Shown: positions 10,388 through 19,794, counted from the stretch's first letter. The stretch is 64,000 nucleotides of DNA from Verrucomicrobiaceae bacterium (GCA_016713035.1 JADJPW010000001.1:124001-188000), one strand, 5' to 3'. Notes: generated by a model from the letters alone, not told the origin. Made by a program: numbers and translations.

Positions 10388-10840
10388 TCAGTTCACCTTC
10401 AAACCCTCCAACCGCGCCAGCTTCTTCGCCTTGGCGTCAAAGCTCCAAAACGTGTCGCACCCCAGCACCAGCGCGGAGGAGACGTGGAGGATGTCATAGG
10501 TGCGGAAGCCTTCTTTCGCGGTGTGGCGATCACTAAGCTGCATAAACACCTGTTCGACGGTGTCATCATCCAATGGACAGTTTTGAAAGCGCCTGCCCGT
10601 TCTGACTTCGTCCGCAAATTGTGCCCGGACTGCGGAAACATACTCGGGCGTGATGCGGAGCACTTGTGCCCCGTGTCGGGCCATGTACAGGCATTGCTGG
10701 AGCGCATTGGCGATCTCCAGACGCAACAGCCGCGTGATTGGCAGGATGTCGTGCGCGGTGGGAAGAAGTCTCCGGGCCTCTTGGCTGTCAGAGAGGTCCA
10801 CCAGGATATTGGTGTAGAAATTGGTGTCGGCGTAAATCAT
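10388..10840 (-). CDS. vapC: PIN-domain ribonuclease toxin (VapC-like)
   Basis: The 150-residue protein is a single PIN domain, a Mg-dependent RNase fold. The conserved acidic residues are visible: Asp in YADTNF near the N-terminus, Glu in RLEIANA, Asp in RTYDILHVSSA, and a late Asp in WSFDAKAKKLA. Its start overlaps the stop of the upstream small gene by ATGA, the usual arrangement for an antitoxin-toxin pair. VapC toxins typically cleave tRNA or rRNA; the target here is unknown. The pair is inverted relative to the DUF1553 and DUF1501 genes around it. Confidence 0.85.
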   Translation of the reverse strand: MIYADTNFYTNILVDLSDSQEARRLLPTAHDILPITRLLRLEIANALQQCLYMARHGAQVLRITPEYVSAVRAQFADEVRTGRRFQNCPLDDDTVEQVFMQLSDRHTAKEGFRTYDILHVSSALVLGCDTFWSFDAKAKKLARLEGLKVN

Positions 10841-11079
10841 GCAGCCTCTCCGGCGATCATGCGGGCCAGCAGATCCGACTCTTCCCGTGAGGCCGCGACC
10901 AATTCACCGTGCGCACGAAAAGGCCTCTGCAAAAGCTCCAACTGGGCGAGAAAATCATCCGGCGCTGGCCCTGCCAAAATCTTCACCCGTGGGTGTGCGG
11001 TCGACTTGATCACGCGAACAGGGGGAGATGCCACGGAACGGCGGCGGGCAGTTTTTTTGGCAAGCGTTTTGGTCTTCAT
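10837..11079 (-). CDS. Probable antitoxin partner of the PIN toxin
   Basis: This is a small basic protein of 80 residues with a Lys/Arg-rich N-terminus (MKTKTLAKKTARRR) and an acidic C-terminal helix. I do not recognise the DNA-binding family. The assignment rests on position: it lies directly upstream of, and overlaps by four bases, a PIN-domain gene. The frame is open upstream to 11184, but those residues overlap the divergent promoter area, so the ATG at 11079 is preferred. Confidence 0.6.
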   Translation of the reverse strand: MKTKTLAKKTARRRSVASPPVRVIKSTAHPRVKILAGPAPDDFLAQLELLQRPFRAHGELVAASREESDLLARMIAGEAA

Positions 11080-11130
11080 TGGCAGGATCATGGCGAAAAT
11101 CACGCCTTTCAGCAAGCCACTTCTACTCTC

Positions 11131-12549
11131 ATGACCTCCCCGCTTCTCCACACCCGCCGCGCCTTTCTCGGCCGCACCTCGCAAGGTCTCGGCGGCATCG
11201 CTTTGGCTTCGCTGATGAGTCCGGGGCTGCTTGGTGCCGCCTCACGCGGAGTGCTGGGCAAACTGCCGCTGCCGCAAAAAGCGAAACGCGTCATCTGGCT
11301 CACGATGGCGGGCGGACCGTCGCAGTTGGAGCTGTTTGATTACAAGCCGAAGCTCGCGGCAATGGATGGGAAGCCTATGCCGGAGTCATTCACGAAGGGG
11401 CAGCAACTCGCGCAACTGCAGGGACAGAAATTGGTGTGCAAAGGGCCGATGTTTGGTTTCGCGAAACACGGCGAAAGCCAGATGGAGCTCTCGGAGCTGC
11501 TGCCGCATCTAGGCAGCGTAGCGGACGACCTCTGCCTCGTGCGCTCAATGACCACGGACGCGATCAACCACGACCCGGCGCACATGTTCATGAACACCGG
11601 CGCTCAAATCGCCGGCCGTCCGAGCATGGGCGCATGGATCACCTACGGCCTCGGCAGCGAGGCGGAGGATCTGCCCGGATTCGTCGTCATGGTGTCCACC
11701 GGCAAAGGCCGCACGCCGCAACCCATCGCCGCGCGGCAGTGGAGCAGCGGCTTTTTGCCGTCGAAGTATCAAGGCGTGCAACTCCGCTCGCAGGGCGATC
11801 CCGTTTTGTATCTCACGAGTCCAAATGGAGTCACCCGCGAGCGCCAAGGAGCCGATGTGGCCGCGATTAATGCGCTGAACAAACAGCACGCCGCCATTTG
11901 CGACGATCCCGAGATCGCCACGCGCATCGCGCAGTATGAAATGGCTTTTCAAATGCAGGCCAGCGTGCCGGAGCTGATGGACATCCGTCCCGAAGGCCCG
12001 AAAACGCTCGAACTCTACGGCTGCACGCCCGGCGACGGCTCCTTCGCGTCAAACTGCCTGCTCGCCCGCCGACTCGCCGAACGCGGCACGCGCTTCATCC
12101 AGCTCTACCATCGCGATTGGGACCACCACAGCCTCCTGCGCGAGGAATTGCCACTCCGCGCCAAAGAAGTGGATCGCGCCTGCATGGCCCTCATCACCGA
12201 CCTGAAACAGCGCGGCCTCTTCGACGACACGCTCATCGTTTTCAGCGGCGAATTCGGTCGCACACCGATGGCGCAGGGCAACAAAGGCCCCATCGGCCGC
12301 GATCATCACAACAAAGCCATGTCCATGTGGCTCGCCGGTGCCGGCATCCAGCGCGGCATCACCTACGGCGCCACCGACGATCTCGGCTACGCCGCGCAGG
12401 AAAACATCACCACCGTCCACGACCTCCACGCCACCATGCTGCACCAGCTCGGCATCCAGCACGACGCCTTCAGCTTCAAGTTCCAAGGGCTTGATGCAAG
12501 GCTGAGCGGCGTCGAAGGAGCCAAAGTCATCAAAAAGATCCTCTCATGA
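11131..12549 (+). CDS. DUF1501 family protein (alkaline-phosphatase-like fold, Tat signal)
   Basis: The product of about 472 residues has a twin-arginine signal (TRRAFLGRTSQGLGG) and DUF1501 landmarks: WLTMAGGPSQLELFDYKP near residue 55, the GEFGRTP motif near residue 370 and RDHH shortly after. DUF1501 proteins are sulfatase/phosphatase-like periplasmic proteins of unknown reaction that pair with DUF1553 proteins. Here the expected partner ends at 10375 and is separated only by the inverted toxin-antitoxin pair. The ATG at 11131 is chosen because upstream codons in this frame run back into the antitoxin gene. Confidence 0.88.
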   Translation: MTSPLLHTRRAFLGRTSQGLGGIALASLMSPGLLGAASRGVLGKLPLPQKAKRVIWLTMAGGPSQLELFDYKPKLAAMDGKPMPESFTKGQQLAQLQGQKLVCKGPMFGFAKHGESQMELSELLPHLGSVADDLCLVRSMTTDAINHDPAHMFMNTGAQIAGRPSMGAWITYGLGSEAEDLPGFVVMVSTGKGRTPQPIAARQWSSGFLPSKYQGVQLRSQGDPVLYLTSPNGVTRERQGADVAAINALNKQHAAICDDPEIATRIAQYEMAFQMQASVPELMDIRPEGPKTLELYGCTPGDGSFASNCLLARRLAERGTRFIQLYHRDWDHHSLLREELPLRAKEVDRACMALITDLKQRGLFDDTLIVFSGEFGRTPMAQGNKGPIGRDHHNKAMSMWLAGAGIQRGITYGATDDLGYAAQENITTVHDLHATMLHQLGIQHDAFSFKFQGLDARLSGVEGAKVIKKILS

Positions 12550-13481
12550 AAAACACCCTCCTCTTCCTCGCACTCGCCCTTCCATCCTTCGCTTTCGACA
12601 TCACCGTCGCTGAAAAAGACCACGTCGCCGTAGCGAATGGCGGCAAGGTCGTGGCGAAGCTCATGATGGCGAATGATCTCAGCACGCCGGAGAAGCATCA
12701 CGAGACCTACAAGCCCTACATGCACGTCTTCAGCGCCGATGGCTCCACGCGGCTCACGAAAGGCGCGGGGTTCAACTTCACGCACCATCGCGGCATCTTC
12801 CTCGGCTTCAGCAAGATTGGCTACAACGGCAAATCGTATGATCGCTGGCACATGAAGAAGGGCGATCAGGTCGTGACGAAGGTCACGCCCGGCGAAAACA
12901 CTTTCACTGCCCACATCGACTGGCAGGGCGACACCACCGCGCCCTTCCTCACCGAAGAACGCCGCTTCAGCTTCACCACGCCCGCGAAGCCCTTCTACCT
13001 CGGCATCGAAATGAACAGCGCCATCAAGACCGTGTCCGGCGAGGCCGACATGAATGGCGACCCCGAACACGCGGGTGCTCAGTTCCGCCCGAGCGAACTC
13101 GTGGACACGAAAACGACGACGTATGTTTTCCCCGGCGAAAACATCGACGCCCACAAAGTCCGCGACCTCCCCTGGGCTGCCGAAATCTTCACCGTGGAGG
13201 GCAAAACCTTCACCGTCGTGATCCTGAACCATCCCGACAATCCAAAGGACACCGCCACCTCCGCCTACCGCGACTACGGTCGCTTCGGCATGTTCCTCAA
13301 AGGCAAAGCGACTGCCGAGGCTCCCTTCAAACTCCGCTACCAATGGCTCATCGCCGAAGGCGACGTGCGTGATGCGGCTGCCTTTCAGAGCGCGTGGAAT
13401 GCCTTCGCTGGAAAAAGCGAGCCTGTGCCGCCGCTGACCATCAAAGCCTCCGAGCAGTCGAAGCCAAAGGCAAAGAAGTAA
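12546..13481 (+). CDS. DUF6807 (PmoA-like) secreted protein
   Basis: The protein of 311 residues begins with a signal peptide (LLFLALALPSFAF) and shows the DUF6807/'PmoA' family pattern, including KPYMHVF, FTHHRGIFLGFS and DRWHMKKGDQ. This is not particulate methane monooxygenase; the name is an annotation artefact in this family. The start overlaps the DUF1501 stop (ATGA), so translation is probably coupled. It likely acts on the same secreted substrate as the DUF1553/DUF1501 pair, but no reaction is known. Confidence 0.8.
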   Translation: MKNTLLFLALALPSFAFDITVAEKDHVAVANGGKVVAKLMMANDLSTPEKHHETYKPYMHVFSADGSTRLTKGAGFNFTHHRGIFLGFSKIGYNGKSYDRWHMKKGDQVVTKVTPGENTFTAHIDWQGDTTAPFLTEERRFSFTTPAKPFYLGIEMNSAIKTVSGEADMNGDPEHAGAQFRPSELVDTKTTTYVFPGENIDAHKVRDLPWAAEIFTVEGKTFTVVILNHPDNPKDTATSAYRDYGRFGMFLKGKATAEAPFKLRYQWLIAEGDVRDAAAFQSAWNAFAGKSEPVPPLTIKASEQSKPKAKK

Positions 13482-13543
13482 GCGGTGTTTTTAGCAAGGT
13501 AGTGTCTGAAAACGTGCCCGATTCGCCCAGGCGAAGCAAAGTG

Positions 13544-13566
13544 GCCATCTCGCTCCGTGAGATGGC
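13544..13566. other. 8-bp hairpin in the 280-bp gap between the DUF6807 and SDR genes
   Basis: GCCATCTC and GAGATGGC pair perfectly around a 7-base loop. There is no following T tract. A second, shorter dyad (TTCGCC/GGCGAA) lies at 13522-13535. Nothing else in 13482-13762 looks like a gene. Confidence 0.35.
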
Positions 13567-13762
13567 TACCCTGCTGACGCTGCTTTCAAGCGCCCCAGAT
13601 GTTTTTCAAACACAGCCTAGTACGTCAGACTGGCACTGCGACCGTGCTTCACAAACGCTTGGCATGTGAGCTCAGTGGAGATGGTGTGATGAGCCTTGAC
13701 GCACGCTTTTGCGGCGTCGAAGGCGAAAAAGGAATCAGTCCATTCTCGTTTAATCTGCTCCT

Positions 13763-14515
13763 ATGAATCAAATCGACCTCAAAAACCGTGTCGCCATCGT
13801 CACTGGCGGTGCCCGTGGCATCGGGAATGCTATCTCCACCCGCTTGCTCCAATCTGGTGCAAAAGTCGCCCTGTGGGATGTGGATGAAAAAGCACTCGGG
13901 GAGGCCAAAGCTGAGCTTTCTGCCCTGGGGGCCGTCCACACTGCTCAAGTGGATGTGACCTCACTCGCATCGGTGGAGGCTGCCACGGCCTCCACGCTCG
14001 CAGCCTTCGGAAAAATCGACATTTTGGTCAACAACGCTGGCATCGCCGGAAACAACGCGAAGACATGGGAGCTCGATCCAGCTGATTGGCGCCGCGTTGT
14101 CGATATCAATCTCCACGGCCCGTTTCACTGCTGCCGTGCAGTCGTTCCGCACCTGATCGCAGGTGGTTATGGACGCATCGTAAACATCGCCTCCATCGCG
14201 GGGAAGGAAGGCAATCCGAACGCCTCCCATTACAGCGCCTCCAAGGCCGCCGTAGTGGCTCTGACGAAGTCTCTCGGCAAGGAATTGGCCACGGCTGGCA
14301 TTCTGGTGAATTGCATCACGCCTGCCGTGATCGAGACGGATATTTTGAAGCAATGCACGCAGCAGCATATCGACTACATGCTCTCGAAGATTCCGATGAA
14401 TCGCTTTGGCAAAAAAGAGGAGGCCGCAGCTCTCGTGGCTTGGCTATGCAGCGAGGATTGCTCTTTCACCACGGGCTCTGTCTTTGACCTCTCGGGCGGT
14501 CGTGCGACGTATTGA
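13763..14515 (+). CDS. SDR-family NAD(P)-dependent oxidoreductase
   Basis: A classical short-chain dehydrogenase of 250 residues. The cofactor motif TGGARGIG is near residue 15, NNAG at residue ~90, the catalytic Ser in NIASIAGKEG at ~140 and the YSASK tetrad at ~155-160, all intact. An Asp in the second strand (LWDVDEKAL) suggests NAD preference. Sequence features are closest to the FabG/sorbitol or hexuronate dehydrogenase-like group, but the substrate cannot be told. It stands alone, with 280 bp upstream. Confidence 0.88.
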   Translation: MNQIDLKNRVAIVTGGARGIGNAISTRLLQSGAKVALWDVDEKALGEAKAELSALGAVHTAQVDVTSLASVEAATASTLAAFGKIDILVNNAGIAGNNAKTWELDPADWRRVVDINLHGPFHCCRAVVPHLIAGGYGRIVNIASIAGKEGNPNASHYSASKAAVVALTKSLGKELATAGILVNCITPAVIETDILKQCTQQHIDYMLSKIPMNRFGKKEEAAALVAWLCSEDCSFTTGSVFDLSGGRATY

Positions 14516-14599
14516 GGCGCAATACACTTTCTATCGCCATTTGATGCATTTCATCCACAGGCTACGGAGCTTGGAAAGGCTCGTTTTTCCACGACGTGG

Positions 14600-17599
14600 C
14601 TACAATAGGTCACGCAGGAATCGCCCTGTCACGCTTGCTGGATTTGCAGCGATCTCTGATGGAGGGCCTACGGCGAGTAGGTGGCCGCCAGCCTGTCCGC
14701 CAGTGGGGCCTAGATCGATGATGTGATCAGCATGGCGGATGATGTCTAGATGGTGCTCGATGATGATGAGGGTGTTCCCCGCATCACGCAGACGCAGTAG
14801 CACATCGAGCAGGGTCTGGATGTCTGCACTGTGGAGGCCCGTGGTCGGTTCATCGAGGAGGTAGAGGGTTTTTCCCGTGCTGCGCTTCGCTAGCTCGGTG
14901 GCGAGCTTTACCCTCTGGGCTTCGCCGCCGGAGAGTGCGGCACCACTTTGACCGAGCTTGATGTAGCCGAGCCCGCAATCCTCTAGCGCCTTGAGTTTCG
15001 CGGTGATCTGCATGTTGGCGGCGAAGAAGCGGTGTGCTTCACTGACGGTCATTTCGAGCACATCGGCGATGGATTTGCCTTTGAAGGTGATTTCTAGCGT
15101 CTCCTGGCCGAAGCGGCGACCCTGGCACGCGGTGCAGGTCACGTGCACGTCGGGGAGGAAGTGCATTTCGATCTGGAGCTGGCCATCCCCCTGGCATTTT
15201 TCGCAGCGCCCACCTGGTGTATTGAAGGAGAAGCGACCTGCATCATATCCACGCTGGCGTGCGAGCGGCAGCTTGGCAAAGAGCTCGCGTATCGTCGTGA
15301 AGACGCCGCAATAGGTGGCGGGATTACTGCGCGGACTACGACCGATGGGCGACTGGTCGATGATGATGGCTTTGTCGATCAAATCGAGGCCTGTGATGCG
15401 ATCATGCGCGGCAGGGACCTCTTTGGCGCTGTAGAAATGCCGCTGTAGGGCCCGCATCAAAATGTCATCGACTAGAGTGGACTTCCCACTGCCACTGGGA
15501 CCTGTGACGCAGGTGAAGCGACCGATGGGGAAGCTCACCGTGAGGTTTTTGAGATTGTGGGCACTTGCGCCATGGATGGTGAGGGCGGATTGGGGAGAGG
15601 ATAGAGGCTGCTTCTCTTTCTTCTCACTGCGGTCTTCGATCTGATTCTGCGTTTTGGCCTCGATGCGGCGTGTGCCGCTCAAAAACTGCCCGGTTAGCGA
15701 ATTTGGGTTCGCCATGACTTCTTCGGGGGTGCCTTGGGCGATGAGATGGCCGCCATGGGGGCCAGCGGCGGGTCCCAGCTCGATGAGGTGATCGGCGGCA
15801 CGCATCATGGCCTCATCATGCTCGACGACGAGTACGCTATTCCCCAAGTCTCGCAGGCGAGTGAGCGTGCGGATGAGTCGTTCGTTGTCGGTAGGATGCA
15901 GGCCGATGCTGGGCTCATCGAGCACATAGAGCACACCGGAGAGCCCCGCGCCGATCTGGGTGGCGAGGCGGATGCGCTGCATCTCGCCGCCAGAAAGGGT
16001 GCCGCTCTGTCGATTCAGCGCCAAGTAGCCCAAACCGACTTGTTCGAGGAATTCGAGCCGATTGCGAATCTCTCGCTGGAGCTCCCCCACGTAGGCTTTT
16101 TGCTGATCGGTGACTTCGAGTGCATTCAGCCACTGCAAGGCATGCGAGATGTCGAGGCTGGTGAATTCATGAATGTTTAAGCCTGCCCCTTGTACATTGT
16201 CATGGCCTCTGGTGTTGGTTTCCAACAAAGAACTAGAAACCAAGAACGAAGAACTCAGCCTGACGGCTAGGCTTTCTTTTCTCAATCGCTTCCCTTCACA
16301 CGATGGACAGGGCTGCGCGGTCATCAGCCGGGTGAGGTTGGCTTTGAGCATTTCGCTCTCGGCGTTGCGGTGCAGGCGGGCGATTTCGGCCAGCAGGCCT
16401 TCAAAGGGCTTTTCGAGGCTCTTTTTGTTCGCGGTCTTTTGCCATCCGGTGTCGATGGTGATGGCCCCAGTGCCATGAAAGAGGGCTTCTTTGAATTCTG
16501 CGGGCAGTTTGGCGAAGGGGGCTTTTTCGTCGATGGCGTAATGCTTTGCGAGGGCCTCAATGCCGCGATTGAAGATGATTTTGAGCTTGGGGATTTTCGC
16601 CCACCAGGACTTGATCGCGCCGTTGGCGAGCGATTTGGACTCATCTGGCACGAGCAGCGCCGCATCGGGCTTCAGGATGCTGCCCACGCCCTCACAGCGC
16701 GGGCAGGCTCCGACATGCGTGTTGAAGGAAAAATGCTGCGGCGTGAGTTTTTCGAGTGTGTAGCCGGTTTTGGCGTTGGTGTAGGCCGTGGTGAAGGTGA
16801 GGACGTTTTGTGGTGCTCCAGCGGGCTCTGAACTCGGCGAGCTGGGTTCTTGAATGAGAAAGCGCACTTCACGCTCATTCCAGTGCAGCGCGGCCTCGAT
16901 CGCCTCCATGAGGCGTGGGCGGACATCCGCGCGGAGGATGAGACGGTCGATGACGATCTCGACAGCGTGCTTTTCGCTCTTAGAGAGCATGGGCAGAGTA
17001 TCCAGCTCATGGATCACGCCATCGAGTCGGATGCGGATGAAGCCCTGGCGGCGGAGCTTATCAAATAGCGGTGTGAGCAGCTCTGCGCTGGCTGCTGGTA
17101 GTGGAGCCAGCACGACAAGGCGTGTGCCTTCATCCAAAGCGAGGATTTTTGCCCCGATCTCGTCTGGGGTGCTGCGCTGGAGTGGATCGCCAGTCTCGGG
17201 ATCATGCGGCTGCCCAGCGACGGCGTAGAGCACACGCAGATAGTCATAGATCTCCGTGACGGTGGCGATGGTGCTGCGCGGATTCGGCGTCGCATTGATC
17301 TGCTCGATAGCGACGGCGGGGGAGAGTCCCTCGATGAAATCCACGTCGGGTTTTTCGAGCTGATCGAGGAACTGCCGTGCATAGGCGCTGAGGCTTTGCA
17401 CATATCGCCGCTGCCCCTCTGCGTAGAGGGTGTCAAAGGCGAGCGAAGACTTCCCACTGCCACTGACGCCCGTGAGCACCACCAGTTGGTGACGCGGGAT
17501 GTCGATGTCGATGTTCTTGAGATTGTGCTGGCGTGCACCGCGCACGCGGATCATTTCACGGCTCGCAGTTCCCGGCTCTATGTTCGCGGTTTGGCTCAT
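14600..17599 (-). CDS. uvrA: UvrABC excinuclease subunit A
   Basis: UvrA is the damage-sensing ABC ATPase dimer of nucleotide excision repair. Two ATPase halves are complete: Walker A GVSGSGKSSLAFDTL (~residue 35) with signature LSGGEMQRIRLA, and GPSGSGKSTLVDDIL with LSGGEAQRVKLATELA. The zinc module of the second half (GGRCEKCQGDG ... CTACQGRRF) is present. In the first half the leading CxxC is replaced by NAKTG (AYTNAKTGYTLEKL), a variant I believe also occurs in other phyla, while ACPRCEG remains. A stretch of about 25 residues at ~446-471 is extra relative to E. coli UvrA and is low complexity (see separate entry). The gene has no operon partner. Confidence 0.95.
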   Translation of the reverse strand: MSQTANIEPGTASREMIRVRGARQHNLKNIDIDIPRHQLVVLTGVSGSGKSSLAFDTLYAEGQRRYVQSLSAYARQFLDQLEKPDVDFIEGLSPAVAIEQINATPNPRSTIATVTEIYDYLRVLYAVAGQPHDPETGDPLQRSTPDEIGAKILALDEGTRLVVLAPLPAASAELLTPLFDKLRRQGFIRIRLDGVIHELDTLPMLSKSEKHAVEIVIDRLILRADVRPRLMEAIEAALHWNEREVRFLIQEPSSPSSEPAGAPQNVLTFTTAYTNAKTGYTLEKLTPQHFSFNTHVGACPRCEGVGSILKPDAALLVPDESKSLANGAIKSWWAKIPKLKIIFNRGIEALAKHYAIDEKAPFAKLPAEFKEALFHGTGAITIDTGWQKTANKKSLEKPFEGLLAEIARLHRNAESEMLKANLTRLMTAQPCPSCEGKRLRKESLAVRLSSSFLVSSSLLETNTRGHDNVQGAGLNIHEFTSLDISHALQWLNALEVTDQQKAYVGELQREIRNRLEFLEQVGLGYLALNRQSGTLSGGEMQRIRLATQIGAGLSGVLYVLDEPSIGLHPTDNERLIRTLTRLRDLGNSVLVVEHDEAMMRAADHLIELGPAAGPHGGHLIAQGTPEEVMANPNSLTGQFLSGTRRIEAKTQNQIEDRSEKKEKQPLSSPQSALTIHGASAHNLKNLTVSFPIGRFTCVTGPSGSGKSTLVDDILMRALQRHFYSAKEVPAAHDRITGLDLIDKAIIIDQSPIGRSPRSNPATYCGVFTTIRELFAKLPLARQRGYDAGRFSFNTPGGRCEKCQGDGQLQIEMHFLPDVHVTCTACQGRRFGQETLEITFKGKSIADVLEMTVSEAHRFFAANMQITAKLKALEDCGLGYIKLGQSGAALSGGEAQRVKLATELAKRSTGKTLYLLDEPTTGLHSADIQTLLDVLLRLRDAGNTLIIIEHHLDIIRHADHIIDLGPTGGQAGGHLLAVGPPSEIAANPASVTGRFLRDLL
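16185..16262 (-). repeat. Low-complexity insertion inside uvrA
   Basis: Between RKESLAVRL and GLNIHEFTSL the protein carries a Ser/Leu-rich insert (SSSFLVSSSLLETNTRG...) with no counterpart in E. coli UvrA. In DNA it is built of near-repeats of GTTCTTGGTTTCTAGTTCTTTG, the style of short intergenic repeats also seen near 18715-18750 and 21485-21510. It keeps the reading frame. Confidence 0.5.
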
Positions 17600-17721
17600 T
17601 CAGTTTTCGATAGGGAGGCTCCATGTTCGATGTTCCTCCCCCGTTCAAGGCATTAAGCATCCCAAGAACTTGCCGCCAAAGCCGTTGAAATCCTGCACAG
17701 TCCTCATAGACTCACCTCACC

Positions 17722-18693
17722 ATGAAACCCCTTCTCGTCCTCCTTCTCTCCGGCGCTCTCGGCTATTTGGCCTATGAATACGCCTATCCGCCCATCGCGG
17801 AGGCCATGAAATTCACCCGCCATGAGGATAAGAAGCCTGAGAAAAAGGACGTGGAGGTGGCGGTGGTGCCAGTTCCTAAGCCGGAGCCCAAACCGGAGCC
17901 AAAACCCGAGCCGATGGTCGCTGAGGTGAAACCAGAGCCCAAACCGGAGCCGATGCCCGAAGCGCCAAAGCCAGTGATGCCCGAGCCCCCGCCCGTGGAC
18001 CCGAATGCCTTCGTGCCGCCCGTTTTCCCACCTGTGGATGAAGTGACAAAAAACTGGACTGCCGTGCCAGCAGGCTTCTTTGCCCAGCCAAAGCAGGTCA
18101 AAATGAACAAAGACCTGGAACTCACTATGAAGACCGGCAATGCCACGGCCAAGTCCGCCGTGAAGGCTGGAGGCAGCATTTTTGTCATGGGCCAGAATGG
18201 GACCAATCTCATCGTGGGCTCCAATCCTGGCTCCCCGATGCGCGGTGAGGTGGCGATGGATGACACGAACTTCAAAGAAGTCTTTGCCGCTGCCTACGAG
18301 CAAATCAAAGTCGTCCGCACCGAAGAAGCCCGCCGTGCGCATGACAACCGCCTCGCGGCTGCTGAGCGTGCTAAGAATGCCCCTGCTGCTGGCGCTGGTA
18401 AATCCGGTGGTGGCAGCGGTGGTGGCAAGCCCGAGAAAGACGCCGATGGCAAATACCCCATCCTCCTCGCCAGCATGCGTGCAGGCGAAGTCACCGAGAT
18501 CAAACCCGACAACATCAAATTCTGGGGCGATGTGCAGCAGGAAAAGATCGACGGTGCGGACTACTTCACCATCAATGTGAAATACGAAACGCAGACCATG
18601 TTCGGCAAATTCGAAACCGAGGCCCAAGCCCGCATCAAGAACGGCAAAGTCGAGAAATGGGTCTATACCGGCTCTGGTGAAGTCGTGCCGTGA
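17722..18693 (+). CDS. Membrane-anchored proline-rich hypothetical protein
   Basis: I do not recognise the family. Residues 1-20 form a signal anchor or signal peptide. Residues ~50-95 are a Pro/Glu/Lys-rich stretch (KPEPKPEPKPEP repeats), as in TonB-like or cell-envelope-spanning linkers. The middle (~110-200) is a small conserved-looking beta region, followed by an alanine-rich helix, a Gly/Ser linker near residue 230 and a final beta domain (~245-323). It is probably a periplasmic protein tethered to the inner membrane. It is transcribed away from uvrA and convergent with the MoxR gene. Confidence 0.7.
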   Translation: MKPLLVLLLSGALGYLAYEYAYPPIAEAMKFTRHEDKKPEKKDVEVAVVPVPKPEPKPEPKPEPMVAEVKPEPKPEPMPEAPKPVMPEPPPVDPNAFVPPVFPPVDEVTKNWTAVPAGFFAQPKQVKMNKDLELTMKTGNATAKSAVKAGGSIFVMGQNGTNLIVGSNPGSPMRGEVAMDDTNFKEVFAAAYEQIKVVRTEEARRAHDNRLAAAERAKNAPAAGAGKSGGGSGGGKPEKDADGKYPILLASMRAGEVTEIKPDNIKFWGDVQQEKIDGADYFTINVKYETQTMFGKFETEAQARIKNGKVEKWVYTGSGEVVP

Positions 18694-18718
18694 TGGGCTT
18701 TAGGTTCTCGGTTCGCAG

Positions 18719-18746
18719 TTCGCTGTTCCCTGTTCGCTGTTCCCTG
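18719..18746. repeat. Two exact tandem copies of a 14-mer in an intergenic gap
   Basis: TTCGCTGTTCCCTG is repeated twice head to tail, with further degenerate TTCGCAG units just upstream. It sits between the convergent ends of the hypothetical gene and the MoxR gene. No terminator-like structure is visible with it. Confidence 0.6.
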
Positions 18747-18759
18747 TTGTTTTTGGGGG

Positions 18760-19740
18760 CTAGGCGGCCTGCATGGCAGGTGTTTTCACAGAATCCAGCA
18801 GCTTGGTGATGATGTCGTCCACTTTCACCTGGGCGGCCTCGCCTTCGAAATTGAGGATGATGCGGTGACGCAGAGCTACGAGGGCGATGGCGCGGACATC
18901 ATCGGTAGAAACAGCGGTGGCCCCATGCACAGCGGCCCACACGCGGGCACCTCGGATGAGCGACTGGAGCCCACGCGGGCTGCTGCCATAGCTGACGTAG
19001 CGCCGCACCTCTGGCAGCGCATCAGGCTGCTCTGGATGGGTCGCGAGCACGAGGCGGCTGGCATAGTGGGCCACGGGATCTGCCACCGGCATCTGCGCTA
19101 ACTCACGCTGCATGGTGATGAGCGACTCGCCAGACACCAGAGTGTTCAGTTTGGGCTCCTCAAAGCCCGTCGTGCGGCGGGAAATCTCTACCAGAGAGTC
19201 TAAATCTGGGAACGGCACTTTGATCTTAAACATGAAGCGGTCGAGCTGCGCCTCTGGCAGCGGATAAGTGCCCTCCATCTCCATCGGATTCTGGGTAGCG
19301 AGCACGAAAAACGGCTCTGGCAGCAGATGGCGCTCCCCACCCGTCGTCACACAGCGCTCCTGCATCACCTCCAACAGCGCGGCCTGCGTCTTGGGCGTAG
19401 CGCGGTTGATTTCATCGACTAACAGCAGGTTTTTGAATACCGGGCCTTTTTCATAGCGCAGTGTGCGGTGTCCGCGCTCGTCCTCACCCACAATGTGTGT
19501 GCCCAAAATGTCTGCGGGCATCAAATCCGGCGTGCATTGCACCCGCCCCGGCTCCAGGCCGATCACCTGCGAGAGCGTCCGCACCAAGTAGGTCTTCCCC
19601 AAGCCCGGCACCCCCTCTAGCAGCACATGACCACCTGAGAAGATCGCAATGAGCACATCACCGAGCAGCGCATCGTAACCGACGATGGCTTTTTGCAGCT
19701 CCGTTTTGAGCTGGTGAAAGAGGGGGCGGAATTCAGACAT
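18760..19740 (-). CDS. MoxR-family AAA+ ATPase
   Basis: MoxR ATPases act as chaperones for protein or cofactor assembly, usually together with VWA-domain proteins. The AAA_3 core is complete: Walker A EGVPGLGKTYL near residue 40, Walker B LLVDEINRA near residue 105, sensor 1 ATQNPMEMEGTYPLPEAQLDRF near 150. The start at 19740 (MSEFRPLFHQL) is the normal one; ten further codons upstream are open. The usual DUF58/VWA partners are not adjacent, so its client is unknown. Confidence 0.92.
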   Translation of the reverse strand: MSEFRPLFHQLKTELQKAIVGYDALLGDVLIAIFSGGHVLLEGVPGLGKTYLVRTLSQVIGLEPGRVQCTPDLMPADILGTHIVGEDERGHRTLRYEKGPVFKNLLLVDEINRATPKTQAALLEVMQERCVTTGGERHLLPEPFFVLATQNPMEMEGTYPLPEAQLDRFMFKIKVPFPDLDSLVEISRRTTGFEEPKLNTLVSGESLITMQRELAQMPVADPVAHYASRLVLATHPEQPDALPEVRRYVSYGSSPRGLQSLIRGARVWAAVHGATAVSTDDVRAIALVALRHRIILNFEGEAAQVKVDDIITKLLDSVKTPAMQAA

Positions 19741-19794
19741 CGGATAAAAAAATGAGAGACGGCGCATCACACCGCACCGCGCTGATTCTGCAAC

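Noticed and set aside
12546..13481. Particulate methane monooxygenase subunit PmoA
   Set aside because: The 'PmoA' label belongs to the DUF6807 family name only; the protein is soluble and secreted, with no membrane helices.
13522..13566. Rho-independent terminator after the DUF6807 gene
   Set aside because: Two hairpins exist but neither is followed by a T tract.
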